Notes: generated from the sequence alone by a model not told the origin. 50,630 bases of DNA from Prevotella sp. P5-50 (GCF_002251295.1 NZ_NPJA01000030.1:1-50630), one strand, 5' to 3'. Shown: positions 1 through 7,798, counted from the stretch's first letter. Made by a program: numbers and translations.

Positions 1-50
1 CGCCGATGGTACTGCAATGCAATGCGGGAGAGTAGGAGGCCGCCATCTTT
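1..50 (+). rRNA. rrf: 5S ribosomal RNA, 3' end (partial)
   Basis: The window opens in the last ~50 bases of a 5S rRNA. The GCCGATGGTACTGC stretch, the GCGGGAGAGTAGG helix/loop and the terminal GCCGCC are the conserved 3' part of bacterial 5S. A Rho-independent terminator follows at once, as expected at the end of an rRNA operon. The 16S/23S genes and the 5' part of 5S lie outside the window. The exact 3' end is estimated. Confidence 0.88.
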
Positions 51-54
51 TACA

Positions 55-92
55 AAGCACCTTGTTTCAGCAATGAAGCAAGGTGCTTTTTT
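55..92 (+). terminator. rRNA operon terminator
   Basis: A perfect 10-bp stem (AAGCACCTTG at 55-64 with CAAGGTGCTT at 79-88) closes a 14-base loop and runs into six T's (87-92). It sits just after the 5S rRNA and ends the rRNA operon. Confidence 0.9.
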
Positions 93-545
93 CGTTTCCT
101 CCCTTTACGGATCCACGGAACACACAGAGTACATGGAAAGATTCTGGTTAAAGATTTTTCTTAAGATTTTCGTTAAGATTTCGAGCCTGTAAGGCGATCC
201 ATAATAAAGCCCTTCCCAGAAGCGAGGAACTCGAGCGCATTTTTAGTCGAGATTTTCGTTAAAGATTTTGTTTGTTGCCTCCCTGAATTACAGATTATTT
301 CTTGCGAAGCAACTTCTTAAACAAGATTTCCTCCAAAGATTTACCTATGGTTTGTTTTGTCGTGACTCAGCATAGTGAAAGCGAGCTCTCACTCTGTCTT
401 CGCTACTCCAAAACATCTTGCCGTAGGCAACTAAAAAAATCTATTTCCCAAAACTGTCAACTGTCAAACTGTAACGCCTGTGATTGATGATACGGATAAC
501 TTGTGGGGATGGCATTATTCTGTCCTCCGTGGCATTTTATTATAC
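93..545. other. Gene-free repeat-rich spacer
   Basis: I see no credible gene here. The stretch contains a copy of the CACGGA/ACACAC repeat family (about 111-143), several AAGATTTTCGTTAAGATT-like pieces (150-265), one copy of the dispersed element described at 323-441, and an ACTGTCAACTGTCAAACTG repeat (about 454-480). The 61-codon open frame at 302-487 is only a reading of the repeat. Confidence 0.7.
323..441 (-). repeat. Dispersed element, copy 1
   Basis: The reverse complement of this stretch matches 11269-11466 almost base for base (shared blocks include GATGTTTTGGAGTAGCGAAG and ATGCTGAGTCACGACAAAAC), except that the 11.3 kb copy has about 78 extra bases in the middle. A diverged third copy is at 7113-7189. 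All copies sit next to CACGGA-type repeats in gene-free sequence. Confidence 0.85.
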
Positions 546-586
546 GGAAAAACAACCCATAACACGTTTGAAGCATTATGGGTTGT
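546..586 (-). terminator. Terminator of the rubrerythrin-rubredoxin operon
   Basis: Stem ACAACCCATAA (552-562) pairs perfectly with TTATGGGTTGT (576-586) over 11 bp. On the minus strand the stem is followed by a run of five T's. It lies 19 bases after the rubredoxin stop codon. Confidence 0.85.
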
Positions 587-604
587 AGATATGTTTTTAT
601 TAAC

Positions 605-769
605 TTAGTCGTCTATAGGAGAGAACTCGTCCTTTCCTACTGAGCAAAGCGGACACTCGAAATCATCGGGAAGATCCTCAAATGGTGTACCTGCTGGTAT
701 TCCAGCCTCTGGTACTCCTACAGCTGGGTCGTATACCCAACCGCATACGTCGCAAACATACTTCTTCAT
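605..769 (-). CDS. rub: Rubredoxin
   Basis: This 54-residue protein is a classic small iron-sulfur electron carrier of the cytoplasm. It has the two CxxCG-type knuckles that bind one Fe(Cys)4 centre (CDVCG with C6 and C9; CPLCS with C39 and C42) and the conserved aromatic/proline core ([16 protein letters not shown]). It follows rubrerythrin by 28 bases on the same strand and a terminator follows it, so the two form one operon. Its likely job is to pass electrons to rubrerythrin for peroxide reduction in an anaerobe. The length matches the family. Confidence 0.96.
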   Translation of the reverse strand: MKKYVCDVCGWVYDPAVGVPEAGIPAGTPFEDLPDDFECPLCSVGKDEFSPIDD

Positions 770-797
770 AGTTCGTTGTTTTTTTAGTGGTTTATAT

Positions 798-1337
798 TTA
801 GAAATTATCTACATGTACCTCAAAGTAAGCCTTTGGATGTGAGCATATAGGGCATATCTCTGGAGCTTCGGTTCCTACTACAATATGTCCGCAGTTGCGG
901 CATTCCCATACCTTAACCTCACTCTTCTTGAACACTTCCTGAGCTTCTACGTTGCGCAGTAGTGCACGATAACGCTCTTCGTGACGCTTCTCAATAGCAG
1001 CTACAAGGCGGAACTTTTGTGCCAATTTATTGAAGCCTTCCTCTTCGGCAGTCTTGGCAAAGTCTTCGTACATATCTGTCCATTCATAGTTCTCGCCTTC
1101 AGCAGCAGCTGCAAGATTCTCAGCTGTAGTGCCAATGCCACTAAGCTCCTTAAACCACATCTTGGCATGTTCCTTCTCGTTGTCGGCAGTTTGCTGGAAG
1201 ATAGAAGCTATCTGCTCAAATCCGTCCTTTTTTGCACGAGATGCGAAATATGTATATTTATTGCGAGCCTGTGATTCGCCTGCAAAAGCAGCAGCGAGGT
1301 TCTTTTCTGTCTGTGTGCCTGAATATTTGTTTGCCAT
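798..1337 (-). CDS. rbr: Rubrerythrin (peroxide reductase)
   Basis: This is a 179-residue rubrerythrin: an N-terminal ferritin-like diiron domain (about 1-140) with the iron ligands in FAGES (E21), EKEH (E54/H57) and the AIEKRHE helix (E116/H119), then a C-terminal rubredoxin-like domain with CxxCG (C146, C149) and CPIC (C162, C165). The family reduces hydrogen peroxide to water in the cytoplasm of anaerobes using electrons from rubredoxin, whose gene comes next in the operon. A good Bacteroidetes promoter lies 44-74 bases upstream. Nothing is missing or unusual. Confidence 0.97.
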   Translation of the reverse strand: MANKYSGTQTEKNLAAAFAGESQARNKYTYFASRAKKDGFEQIASIFQQTADNEKEHAKMWFKELSGIGTTAENLAAAAEGENYEWTDMYEDFAKTAEEEGFNKLAQKFRLVAAIEKRHEERYRALLRNVEAQEVFKKSEVKVWECRNCGHIVVGTEAPEICPICSHPKAYFEVHVDNF

Positions 1338-1380
1338 AGTCGTATTTTTTAAAAAATGTTATTGTTTTCTTTATCTGATG

Positions 1381-1411
1381 CAAAGTTACTGATAATCATT
1401 AAATTAGCAAA
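1381..1411 (-). promoter_or_regulatory. Promoter of rubrerythrin operon
   Basis: On the minus strand a TAACTTTG (-7, at 1381-1388) is preceded by TTTG (-33, at 1408-1411) with 19 bases between, matching the Bacteroidetes sigma-ABfr consensus. The expected start site leaves a leader of about 35-40 bases before the rubrerythrin ATG. Confidence 0.8.
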
Positions 1412-2060
1412 ATAAATATCGGCAAACAGATAGTAAATTTCGGTACTGCGACATATTTGTACGCTTAGCTTGCTGAAATTTACCATTTGTTTTGTAATTT
1501 TATGCCCAAATAACAGATATATTATGACAACAGAATAACTTAAGATTCTACACCTTATTATATTATAGATGATAAAACCGTGCGTATGTTAATGCCATTG
1601 GTGGACGACATGGAGGAAGAGTCAGCAATACCGCGAAGAGTGAAACAGGCCCCTGAAACAGTATCTGTCCCCTGTTTTACATGATTTCCGTGTGACTTTA
1701 AAAAGATCCGTGTTCATCCGTGTCTTTCCACAAACTGTCAACTGTCAAACTGTAACGCCTGGTGTGAATTGGCGTTGTCCCCAAAAACAGGAACCAGTCC
1801 TCGTGAAACCTATTTTTCCTTTCCAAAAACTGTAATACTATAAGCTGTAAGAATTGAAAGTCATGATGTCAATGACCTGATCCCGTGACATTCGGATGAC
1901 ACGGAAACGTTGGTGCTCCGGAAAAGGACACATAGAAATTTTTTATCCACGGATCACACGGATCACACCAGAATATAAAATATCAGCATAAATTAAAAAT
2001 AATGGTCAAAATATTTGGATTTTAACATAGAAAGCGGAGGAATTCCTAACAATCAACGAC

Positions 2061-2144
2061 GGGCTGAAAGCCCAATGTCTTCCATAGCCCAGGGCACCGC
2101 CCTGCGGACATGATGCAGCACATCTAACCACGTCCTGTAAGGAC
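2061..2144. repeat. Three successive 13-base mini-hairpins
   Basis: Three perfect palindromes of identical 5-3-5 geometry lie in a row: GGGCT-GAA-AGCCC (2061-2073), AGGGC-ACC-GCCCT (2091-2103) and GTCCT-GTA-AGGAC (2132-2144). Their stems differ but their size does not. This is reminiscent of REP-like or structured-RNA elements. I see no other copy in the window, and the function is unknown. Confidence 0.7.
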
Positions 2145-2168
2145 AAAAGTAAAAACCATGCGTATTTT

Positions 2169-2313
2169 TTGCTTTTCAAAACTGTTATACTGTTATATTG
2201 TCACGCTTGTAACGCGAAATCGTTTTGAAAACTGTTAACTGTTATTTGTTATTTGAAACACAAAATCGTTTTAGAAACCGTTACAAACTGTAACGGTTTG
2301 GGATGATATTGAC
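2169..2313 (+). repeat. Direct repeat left of the defence-like operon
   Basis: It begins TTGCTTTTCAAAA, continues with GTTATATTGTCACGCTTGTA and ATCGTTTT, and ends with GGGATGATATTGAC. The same succession occurs in the same orientation at 6541-6651 on the other side of the three-gene operon 2337-6304. Confidence 0.75.
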
Positions 2314-2336
2314 CTGTCTCCGTGGTAATTATGCTA

Positions 2337-4418
2337 TCATTTCTCCTCCTCTTCTTCCTGTTCTGAACGGAATTCAAAGACGAGTTCTGATGCTGGGATG
2401 TTGCATTCTTCAAACATTCCATGAAGTATGTTTATTTTGGAAGCTGTGCTATTATCAGTCCATACATACTTTCCTGGTGCAAGTTCGCGTTTCCAACCAT
2501 CTTGTGTTGTTGAGAAACCGCACTTTTCATTTGCGCAAAGCCATTCTATGGTTGAACGCTTTTCTATCAGAATATGTCCGCATACTTGAATAAGCATTTC
2601 CTTCCATGTATTGACCGTATATCTAACCCCATGAAGTATATACGCCTGAAGTTTCTTGCCGGTGAACTCATAATCCTCATCGTCAAGTGATGCAGATTCC
2701 GCCTCACGGTTCAACGGCTCAAATGATGTTGTAGGCATAGGCCAAAGTCGCATAAACACATTCTGTAGTTCTTTCTGACGTGCTTTCAGCTCCGTTTCGG
2801 TCCATTGTTCGCACGATTTCACAGAGTTGTTCAATCGGAACGCACTGTCTTTGAAACCTTTCTCCATGTCTCTTTTCTCTATAAAGGTAAGATTGCTATA
2901 TTGAGAGTTATATCCAGTGAGGGTAAGGTTTGCCATTGTATGAAGATATTGCTCATGAATTCTTTCCCAATCATCACCCAACGCAGTTTTCCACTTGTCT
3001 GACAAGGTTTGTGGCATGATATGCTCTATCGTGATATTCTTTTCGGTCAGTTCCTTCACCACATCATGGCGTTCATTATTGTCTTGGTTCTCCATGCGCT
3101 CAAGTATAAACATACGAGCATTGACTGGCATCTTATATACTTGGCGTGTCTTGAAATCGCCCTTCACCTCCTCGTCTGATGGAAACACCGAAGAGTGCCC
3201 CTTCTTTAGCAGTACGTATTTCAGTACGTCAATATATGAAGGTGTAGTCTCGTCACTCGATCTGTTGACGTGATTCAACACATCCCGGTGAAGTGTGGCA
3301 AAAACTTTATTCAAAGCATTCGATGGAAGATTGCAAATGATTCTGCGTGCCCAGTAGGCTTCTATGACATCAAGAACTTGGTAGATTTCTGTTTCTGCTA
3401 ATCCTACTTTAGTTGCATAGTCGAAGAATGCCATAAAGAAAGGATAAGCAATAGTAGAATCCAACGTCCGAAGCTGATTCAACTTTCTATTTAGCTTGGC
3501 TGTACCTACTTCTGCATTGTCAACTTGGCTGTAAATCTTAGCATAGTGATGCATGTCTTCCAAGAGTGTTGCCCTATCAATGTCTGCAGTCTCTGCATAC
3601 TCTTTGAATATAAAGTAGATTTTATCAATACGACCAATCTTACCCTGCTTCATAGTAAGATAATCACGTACAAAAGAGGATGGGTCGTACTTGGTAAATT
3701 CTTCTATTGGATTCCAGAACCGAGTATAAAGATCGTCCTGTTCTGCAGGTGCGAGTGACATCAAGAGATAGTTGCGTATCTTATCTGCTTCGCTCAGATC
3801 AAGACCTGTAGAGTTCAGACTTTCAAAAATCAACTGTGGGTCATCATCTTCGTCAAGACGTATGTTGATAACTTCAAGTTTCTTTATGGTCTCAAAGAGC
3901 TCGTCGAGGGTTAGACCAATACTAGTTATCTTGTTATAGAAGAAGTCGTAATTGCGAGTCACGTTTGATTCCTTGATATATTGGTCTTTTTGCTTATATA
4001 GCAACGCATCAAATGCCTGCATATCTTTCTTGATGGGCTTAAGTTTCACCTTACGCTCATCCTCCTGATATTCATCCACAAGATAACGCTTGAAGATTTT
4101 CTCAACAAGCTTTGCATCAGTAGCCTCTATTAGTCCTTCTTTCTTGGCATTGACCATAGCTATAAGCAGCAACGAAACGGTTGTGATTCGCTGCTGACCA
4201 TCAATGATGAATCTGTCTTCAGTTCCCGACTGAATGCTTGATACGATACTACCAAAGAAGTGACTCCTGCGGTTACTATTATGGAGCTTCATTAAATCTT
4301 GAAACAACTGCTCACAGTTTTCCTCCTTCCAGTCGTAGTTGCGCTGATACAGAGGAATGATGAATCGCTTGTCAGATCCATCAAAGAATTTTATCAGTGG
4401 TTGTGCGTCGCCTTTCAT
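2337..4418 (-). CDS. GmrSD-type DUF262/DUF1524 nuclease
   Basis: This 693-residue protein joins an N-terminal DUF262 (GmrS-like, ParB-fold NTPase) domain to a DUF1524 (GmrD-like, His-Me finger nuclease) domain. DUF262 marks are IPLYQRNYDW (21-30), DGQQR (73-77) and FESLNSTGLDLSEADKIRN (198-216). DUF1524 marks are IEHIMP (H466, P469), NLTLTGYN (497-504) and a conserved lysine-rich stretch. The C-terminal ~100 residues (GVRYTVNTWKEML, from 597) look like a RAMA-type add-on, and the tail is acidic. Known relatives cut modified (for example glucosylated hydroxymethylcytosine) phage DNA in an NTP-dependent way. It starts two bases after the EVE-like gene and is the last gene of its operon. Phage restriction is inferred. 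Confidence 0.88.
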   Translation of the reverse strand: MKGDAQPLIKFFDGSDKRFIIPLYQRNYDWKEENCEQLFQDLMKLHNSNRRSHFFGSIVSSIQSGTEDRFIIDGQQRITTVSLLLIAMVNAKKEGLIEATDAKLVEKIFKRYLVDEYQEDERKVKLKPIKKDMQAFDALLYKQKDQYIKESNVTRNYDFFYNKITSIGLTLDELFETIKKLEVINIRLDEDDDPQLIFESLNSTGLDLSEADKIRNYLLMSLAPAEQDDLYTRFWNPIEEFTKYDPSSFVRDYLTMKQGKIGRIDKIYFIFKEYAETADIDRATLLEDMHHYAKIYSQVDNAEVGTAKLNRKLNQLRTLDSTIAYPFFMAFFDYATKVGLAETEIYQVLDVIEAYWARRIICNLPSNALNKVFATLHRDVLNHVNRSSDETTPSYIDVLKYVLLKKGHSSVFPSDEEVKGDFKTRQVYKMPVNARMFILERMENQDNNERHDVVKELTEKNITIEHIMPQTLSDKWKTALGDDWERIHEQYLHTMANLTLTGYNSQYSNLTFIEKRDMEKGFKDSAFRLNNSVKSCEQWTETELKARQKELQNVFMRLWPMPTTSFEPLNREAESASLDDEDYEFTGKKLQAYILHGVRYTVNTWKEMLIQVCGHILIEKRSTIEWLCANEKCGFSTTQDGWKRELAPGKYVWTDNSTASKINILHGMFEECNIPASELVFEFRSEQEEEEEK

Positions 4419-4420
4419 AG

Positions 4421-4810
4421 TTAGAAAATTGATATGATGTAACCAATAAGCTCTTTATTGTTGCAATTAGGAACTTCAAGAGACCTACCTCCTTTTAAGC
4501 CATATTTACATAGCTCTTTTTCAGAAAGCATTGTGCCTTCATATTCTTCAAGTAGTTCAAGTTTATAAGTAATTTCATTGGGTGGTGTAACGACCCAAAA
4601 CGATTGGTCTTCACGTTTGCAGTTCTCAGCAGTTACCACCATCTTGAATCGTACACAGCGCTCATCTGACATAAAAAGATACACTATATCTCCAATAGAA
4701 AAACGTACTCTTCCCATTCTCCAATTGATGAATCCAAGATAATGGATTGCATCTGTATGTCTGCACCTTTTTCTGTTGGCAAAGGCAAGCCAAGTGCGAT
4801 TATTCAACAT
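4421..4810 (-). CDS. EVE-like (PUA superfamily) small protein
   Basis: This 129-residue protein starts with RTWLAFANRKR, which resembles the WLF..NP opening of EVE domains. It has SIGDIVYLFMSDERCVRFKM (38-57), the GD-[IV]-[VI]-Y strand typical of the EVE/PUA barrel. EVE domains read modified bases and are often fused to or encoded beside modification-dependent restriction enzymes. Here the gene lies 15 bases after the AlbA_2 gene and 2 bases before the GmrSD-type nuclease, so it may be the reader for that nuclease. The family call rests on pattern only and could be checked by structure prediction. Confidence 0.6.
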   Translation of the reverse strand: MLNNRTWLAFANRKRCRHTDAIHYLGFINWRMGRVRFSIGDIVYLFMSDERCVRFKMVVTAENCKREDQSFWVVTPPNEITYKLELLEEYEGTMLSEKELCKYGLKGGRSLEVPNCNNKELIGYIISIF

Positions 4811-4825
4811 AATTGTAATTTTAAG

Positions 4826-6304
4826 TCAAAAAACATCTAATTTCTTCCATATCTTTGCCTTCTCCGTTAGACGGTACATCTGTTTTGGATGATTTGGCTG
4901 TTCTGGATATTTTCGTTCAATACTGCCATCTGTTAGAGCAGGGGCTATATAACTATCATGCATTGTTTTACGTCTGACAATTCCACATAGTTTCATCATC
5001 TCTGAAACATCAACATAATCATCGTTCATAACTGCCACTAACTTTTCTACTTGGGCGGTACTTGGGCGGTACTTGGGCGGTACTTGGGCGGTACTTTGTC
5101 GGTCAAACTCTTTTTCACTTGTCCACTCAGCCATCAATGTTGCCTTCAGAATGAACGCATCAATATGGAACGATGGGATTGCGCAGCCTTTTGTTTCCAG
5201 CTCATTGCAGATACGGTCGATACCTTCGCCAAATTCCTTGACATACTTATATGCCTTGAGGTATTGGGCTATCTTGGGATTTCGTGAGAAATGAGTGTGG
5301 CGAATGTTGTCTGGACGCACCAATCCTGGCAAATCTCCTGGAGTCTCAAAGACTATACGGTCGTCGAACATCTTAATCTGAATCTCTGTTCCCTTGATGT
5401 TGTATGCTCTGTGGCAGCAACTATTCACTACCATTTCTTGTATAGCATATTTTGAGTAGTTGCGGTTTGTAATAAACCGACCGTCTTCTCCAAGGAATGA
5501 GTGCTCACGAACCTGCGTTTCCAGATAGTCAATGGTTCTTCTAACCTGCTGAAGTATGGTTCCTTCGAATGTCACGTCCTTGACAACATTCATCTCAGTA
5601 CCAACCTTTTCCTCTGTACCCTCATAGCGGATGAAGCGAGTGCGGGCACGTGGAAAGAAACGCTGAGGATTCTTTCCGAAAAGGAGAATACAAGCGGTAC
5701 TAACCTTCTGCTGACCATCTTTCTCAGTAACAAAATCGTTGTTCTCTCTCAGATACTCCATGGCAGACTTTCCATAGCCTATGACATTCATATAGTCACT
5801 CACAAGATTCATGTCAATATCATCGGTAGTGGCGTCATAAACATCTTTGTCCTCGTAGTAGCGTTCGCCTTTGTCGTAGAGAAGCTGCATACGCTCATCA
5901 AAATTGAGTTTTTTGCTTTTGTCGTCTACACGCATGAAACATTCGTCTGCTTGGTTGGTATGAAGTTGAACGCTTGCAGGAATGTGCATAAGCAGGATGC
6001 GGTTCTTTCGACCTTTATAGTCTGTACATGGCAAATATTCACACCTGACCCTTACAGACGGATTGCAGAAATCGAAAGGAGCGCGAAGCAACTCATTCAG
6101 TCGCTCTTCGTTTCCATCAATCCCCTCTATTCTGCGAGTCTTGTCGGAAACACCAATGGCAAGCATACCACCATCGGCATTAGCCATAGCCACAATGGGT
6201 ATCGCTAACGTTTTGGGGTCAATCTGTATGCTCTTGCAATCGAATGTCTGACATTCTTTGCGAGCCAGTATTTCTTCTATTGTCATATTCTGTTGATTTT
6301 TCAT
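4826..6304 (-). CDS. AlbA_2/Schlafen-like protein with ATPase and wHTH domains
   Basis: This 492-residue protein has an N-terminal AlbA_2 (Schlafen-type nucleic-acid-binding) domain (about 8-145: FDCKS, VAMANADGGMLAIGVSD), a RecG_C/HATPase_c_4-like domain (about 280-380: EMVVNSCCHRAY, DDRIVFETPGDLPG, FSRNPKIA, EFGEGIDRI) and a C-terminal winged-helix part (about 420-492). The linker before the winged helix is coded by four copies of an 11-bp repeat (5050-5093); gain or loss of one copy would shift the frame. It is the first gene of a tight three-gene operon. Relatives are called transcriptional regulators or RNA-binding proteins; Schlafen-like AlbA_2 proteins also occur in defence loci. The usual EFK-type motif reads FDCK here, so nuclease activity is doubtful. 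Confidence 0.85.
   Translation of the reverse strand: MKNQQNMTIEEILARKECQTFDCKSIQIDPKTLAIPIVAMANADGGMLAIGVSDKTRRIEGIDGNEERLNELLRAPFDFCNPSVRVRCEYLPCTDYKGRKNRILLMHIPASVQLHTNQADECFMRVDDKSKKLNFDERMQLLYDKGERYYEDKDVYDATTDDIDMNLVSDYMNVIGYGKSAMEYLRENNDFVTEKDGQQKVSTACILLFGKNPQRFFPRARTRFIRYEGTEEKVGTEMNVVKDVTFEGTILQQVRRTIDYLETQVREHSFLGEDGRFITNRNYSKYAIQEMVVNSCCHRAYNIKGTEIQIKMFDDRIVFETPGDLPGLVRPDNIRHTHFSRNPKIAQYLKAYKYVKEFGEGIDRICNELETKGCAIPSFHIDAFILKATLMAEWTSEKEFDRQSTAQVPPKYRPSTAQVEKLVAVMNDDYVDVSEMMKLCGIVRRKTMHDSYIAPALTDGSIERKYPEQPNHPKQMYRLTEKAKIWKKLDVF
5050..5093 (-). repeat. Four tandem 11-bp repeats inside the AlbA_2 gene
   Basis: CTTGGGCGGTA occurs four times in a row with no mismatch. Because 11 is not a multiple of three, the coded peptide (STAQVPPKYRPSTAQV) reads the unit in all three frames, and none has a stop. 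Losing or gaining one unit keeps the repeat open but shifts the last ~75 codons (the winged helix). This is the usual layout of a slippage-prone phase-variation site. Confidence 0.9.
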
Positions 6305-6419
6305 CTTGTTATTGCATGGCTAACCAGCGGTTGTTTTTTCCATTATCAACCAACATGACCTTTATTTATTCTATTTATCTTGCCGTCCATATGGACACTT
6401 TATTAATGATAGATAGTTG

Positions 6420-6427
6420 CAAAATTA
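6420..6427 (-). promoter_or_regulatory. Candidate promoter of the AlbA_2-EVE-GmrSD operon
   Basis: On the minus strand TAATTTTG fits the -7 consensus TAnnTTTG. No clear TTTG lies at -33 (the nearest is ATTG about 22 bases upstream). It would give a leader of about 110 bases before the first gene. Confidence 0.45.
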
Positions 6428-6540
6428 TGAAAATATCTTGTAAAACGTGCAATAATATCTAAAAAGAAGCATACATAATTCTTTTTTATTGCGTATTATG
6501 CATAAAAACAAGGGGCCAGTCTCACTCAGTTCCTTCGTTT

Positions 6541-6651
6541 TTGCTTTTCAAAAAATGTTATATTGTTATATTGTCACGCTTGTAACGAAAAAAAATCGTT
6601 TTAGGAAACTGTCAACTGTCAACTGTAACGCTTGGGAATGATGATATTGAC
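6541..6651 (+). repeat. Direct repeat right of the defence-like operon
   Basis: Counterpart of 2169-2313 in the same orientation. Shared blocks are TTGCTTTTCAAAA, GTTATATTGTCACGCTTGTA, ATCGTTTTA and GATGATATTGAC. It lies upstream of the first operon gene. Confidence 0.75.
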
Positions 6652-6796
6652 TACGGATAGTTTTGGAATGACATTGATCTGTATTCATGACATGGCTGCA
6701 GACTGCAACTCCGGAAAGCTGGACGGGTATGCTCCGGAATATGAAAACAAGTGAAACAGTATCTGTTCCCCTTTTACATCCCCCTGTTTCATGGTT

Positions 6797-6884
6797 TCCT
6801 CATAAGTAAGTCATAACTAACTCCGCACTAAGTCCCAAAATTGGCGGACAATGATTGGAGGTACAAGGAACAGAAAGGGAGAAT
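6797..6884. repeat. 11-bp-phased array A (8 degenerate units)
   Basis: Cut every 11 bases from 6797, the sequence gives units with a core at positions 4-7: CATA, TCAT, TCCG, TCCC, then GCGG, TTGG, AGGA, GGGA. The first half is C-type and the second half G-type. The order AAGTCCCA, TTGGCGGA, TTGGAGG, AGGA, GGGAGAA is the same as in array C (34308-34439). No spacer-repeat structure as in CRISPR is seen. Confidence 0.6.
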
Positions 6885-7112
6885 ACCAATGATGTGGAAA
6901 TGAATTGTATGATTGGAATTGCAATCTAAAGCGTTACAGTTGACAGTTGACAGTTTGGGAAAAGCAAAAAATCATCCAAGCGTTACAATATAACAGTATA
7001 ACAGTTTCCATAAACCATATTTTTGCGTTGGGCTCCGAAAATGTCACACGGATTACATGGATGACACGGATTTTTATTTGCAAGTTCCCTCCCTTTTTAA
7101 TATCACACAGAT

Positions 7113-7189
7113 ATTCTGGAGCAGCGAAGACAGAGTGAAAGTTCGGTTTTGCTCTGTTGAGTCGCGTCAGAATAAGCCAAAGGCAAATC
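7113..7189 (+). repeat. Dispersed element, copy 2 (diverged)
   Basis: ATTCTGGAGCAGCGAAGACA and the following AGAGTGAAAGTTC, TGTTGAGTCGCGTCAGAA and AAAGGCAAATC parallel the copies at 11269-11466 and (inverted) 323-441, with scattered mismatches. A CACGGA repeat follows at 7201. Confidence 0.7.
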
Positions 7190-7444
7190 ACAGAAATTTA
7201 TTATCCACGGAACACACGGAGAACACGGAAAAGATTAAAGTTAAAGAAACGCTCTGAGGAAGGTGTTCGAGTGCATTTTCGTCTTTGATTTATTTGCTGT
7301 GATATGCGCTTGGCTTATATTATCAGGAGAGAATTATAAAAAACTATGCGAGGGTGAAAATAAAAATATCTATAATAAAGTTAAATAATATTAAATATCG
7401 AATTAAAACTGCCAAAACTCTTGCATTTCGGGGGTGTCATGTTG

Positions 7445-7452
7445 TATCTTTG
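7445..7452 (+). promoter_or_regulatory. Candidate promoter reading into array B
   Basis: TATCTTTG fits the -7 consensus, with TTGC rather than TTTG near -33. Transcription from here would cross an ATG at 7543 (a 47-codon frame of no known family) and the whole 11-bp-phased array 7601-7798. Confidence 0.4.
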
Positions 7453-7600
7453 TATTTCAAGCCGAGGATGATTTCCAAAACAAGAAAAAAACCTTTAAAC
7501 CAAAAAAATCAAATAAATAATTTAACAACTAAAAAGCCACTTATGTTTACAAAACAAGTAATTCAACACGCCATCTGGTCCCGACAGAAAGACCACGGTT

Positions 7601-7798
7601 TCCCGATCGCTTCTCGTTCGGTTCCCGTTAACTTCTCGTTAGGTCCTCGTTCGTCTCTCGTTCGTCTCTCGTTCGTTATTCGTTAGTCTATCGAAGACCG
7701 ATCGAGAACCGAACGAGGAACAAGCGAAAAACGAACGAAAGAGCAACGAATGTCGGTCGAGAAACTATCGAAAACTCGACGAGTAGCCACCGTTATGG
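7601..7798. repeat. 11-bp-phased array B (18 degenerate units)
   Basis: Cut into 11-mers from 7601, all 18 successive units have CG at positions 4-5. Most units from 7612 to 7688 read CGTTCG, CGTTAG or CGTTAA after three bases (three consecutive near-identical TCTCGTTCGTC-type units lie at 7645-7677). From 7689 nearly all units read CGA with A or G next. The phase holds for 198 bases with no slip. The flips from CGTT to CGA mirror the C-to-G core flips of arrays A and C. Confidence 0.75.

Larger units (their letters stand above)
1412..2336. other. Gene-free repeat-rich spacer
   Basis: No credible gene. It contains a GTGAAACAG...CTGT repeat (about 1640-1680) that recurs near 6750-6795, CCGTGT-type repeats (about 1705-1730 and the inverse at 1941-1969), ACTGTCAACTGTCAAACTG (about 1731-1755), three tandem small hairpins (2061-2144) and a direct repeat (2169-2313) that recurs at 6541-6651. 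Confidence 0.7.

Noticed and set aside
302..487. 61-codon open frame
   Set aside because: It reads through the dispersed repeat (323-441) and the ACTGTCAACTG repeat; the same peptide pieces appear in other repeat copies, so it is repeat DNA, not a gene.
7543..7686. 47-codon frame behind a -7-like box (MFTKQVIQHAIW...)
   Set aside because: Most of it is array B read as protein; an 11-bp period cannot keep a frame, and no family is recognised. Kept only as part of the array description.
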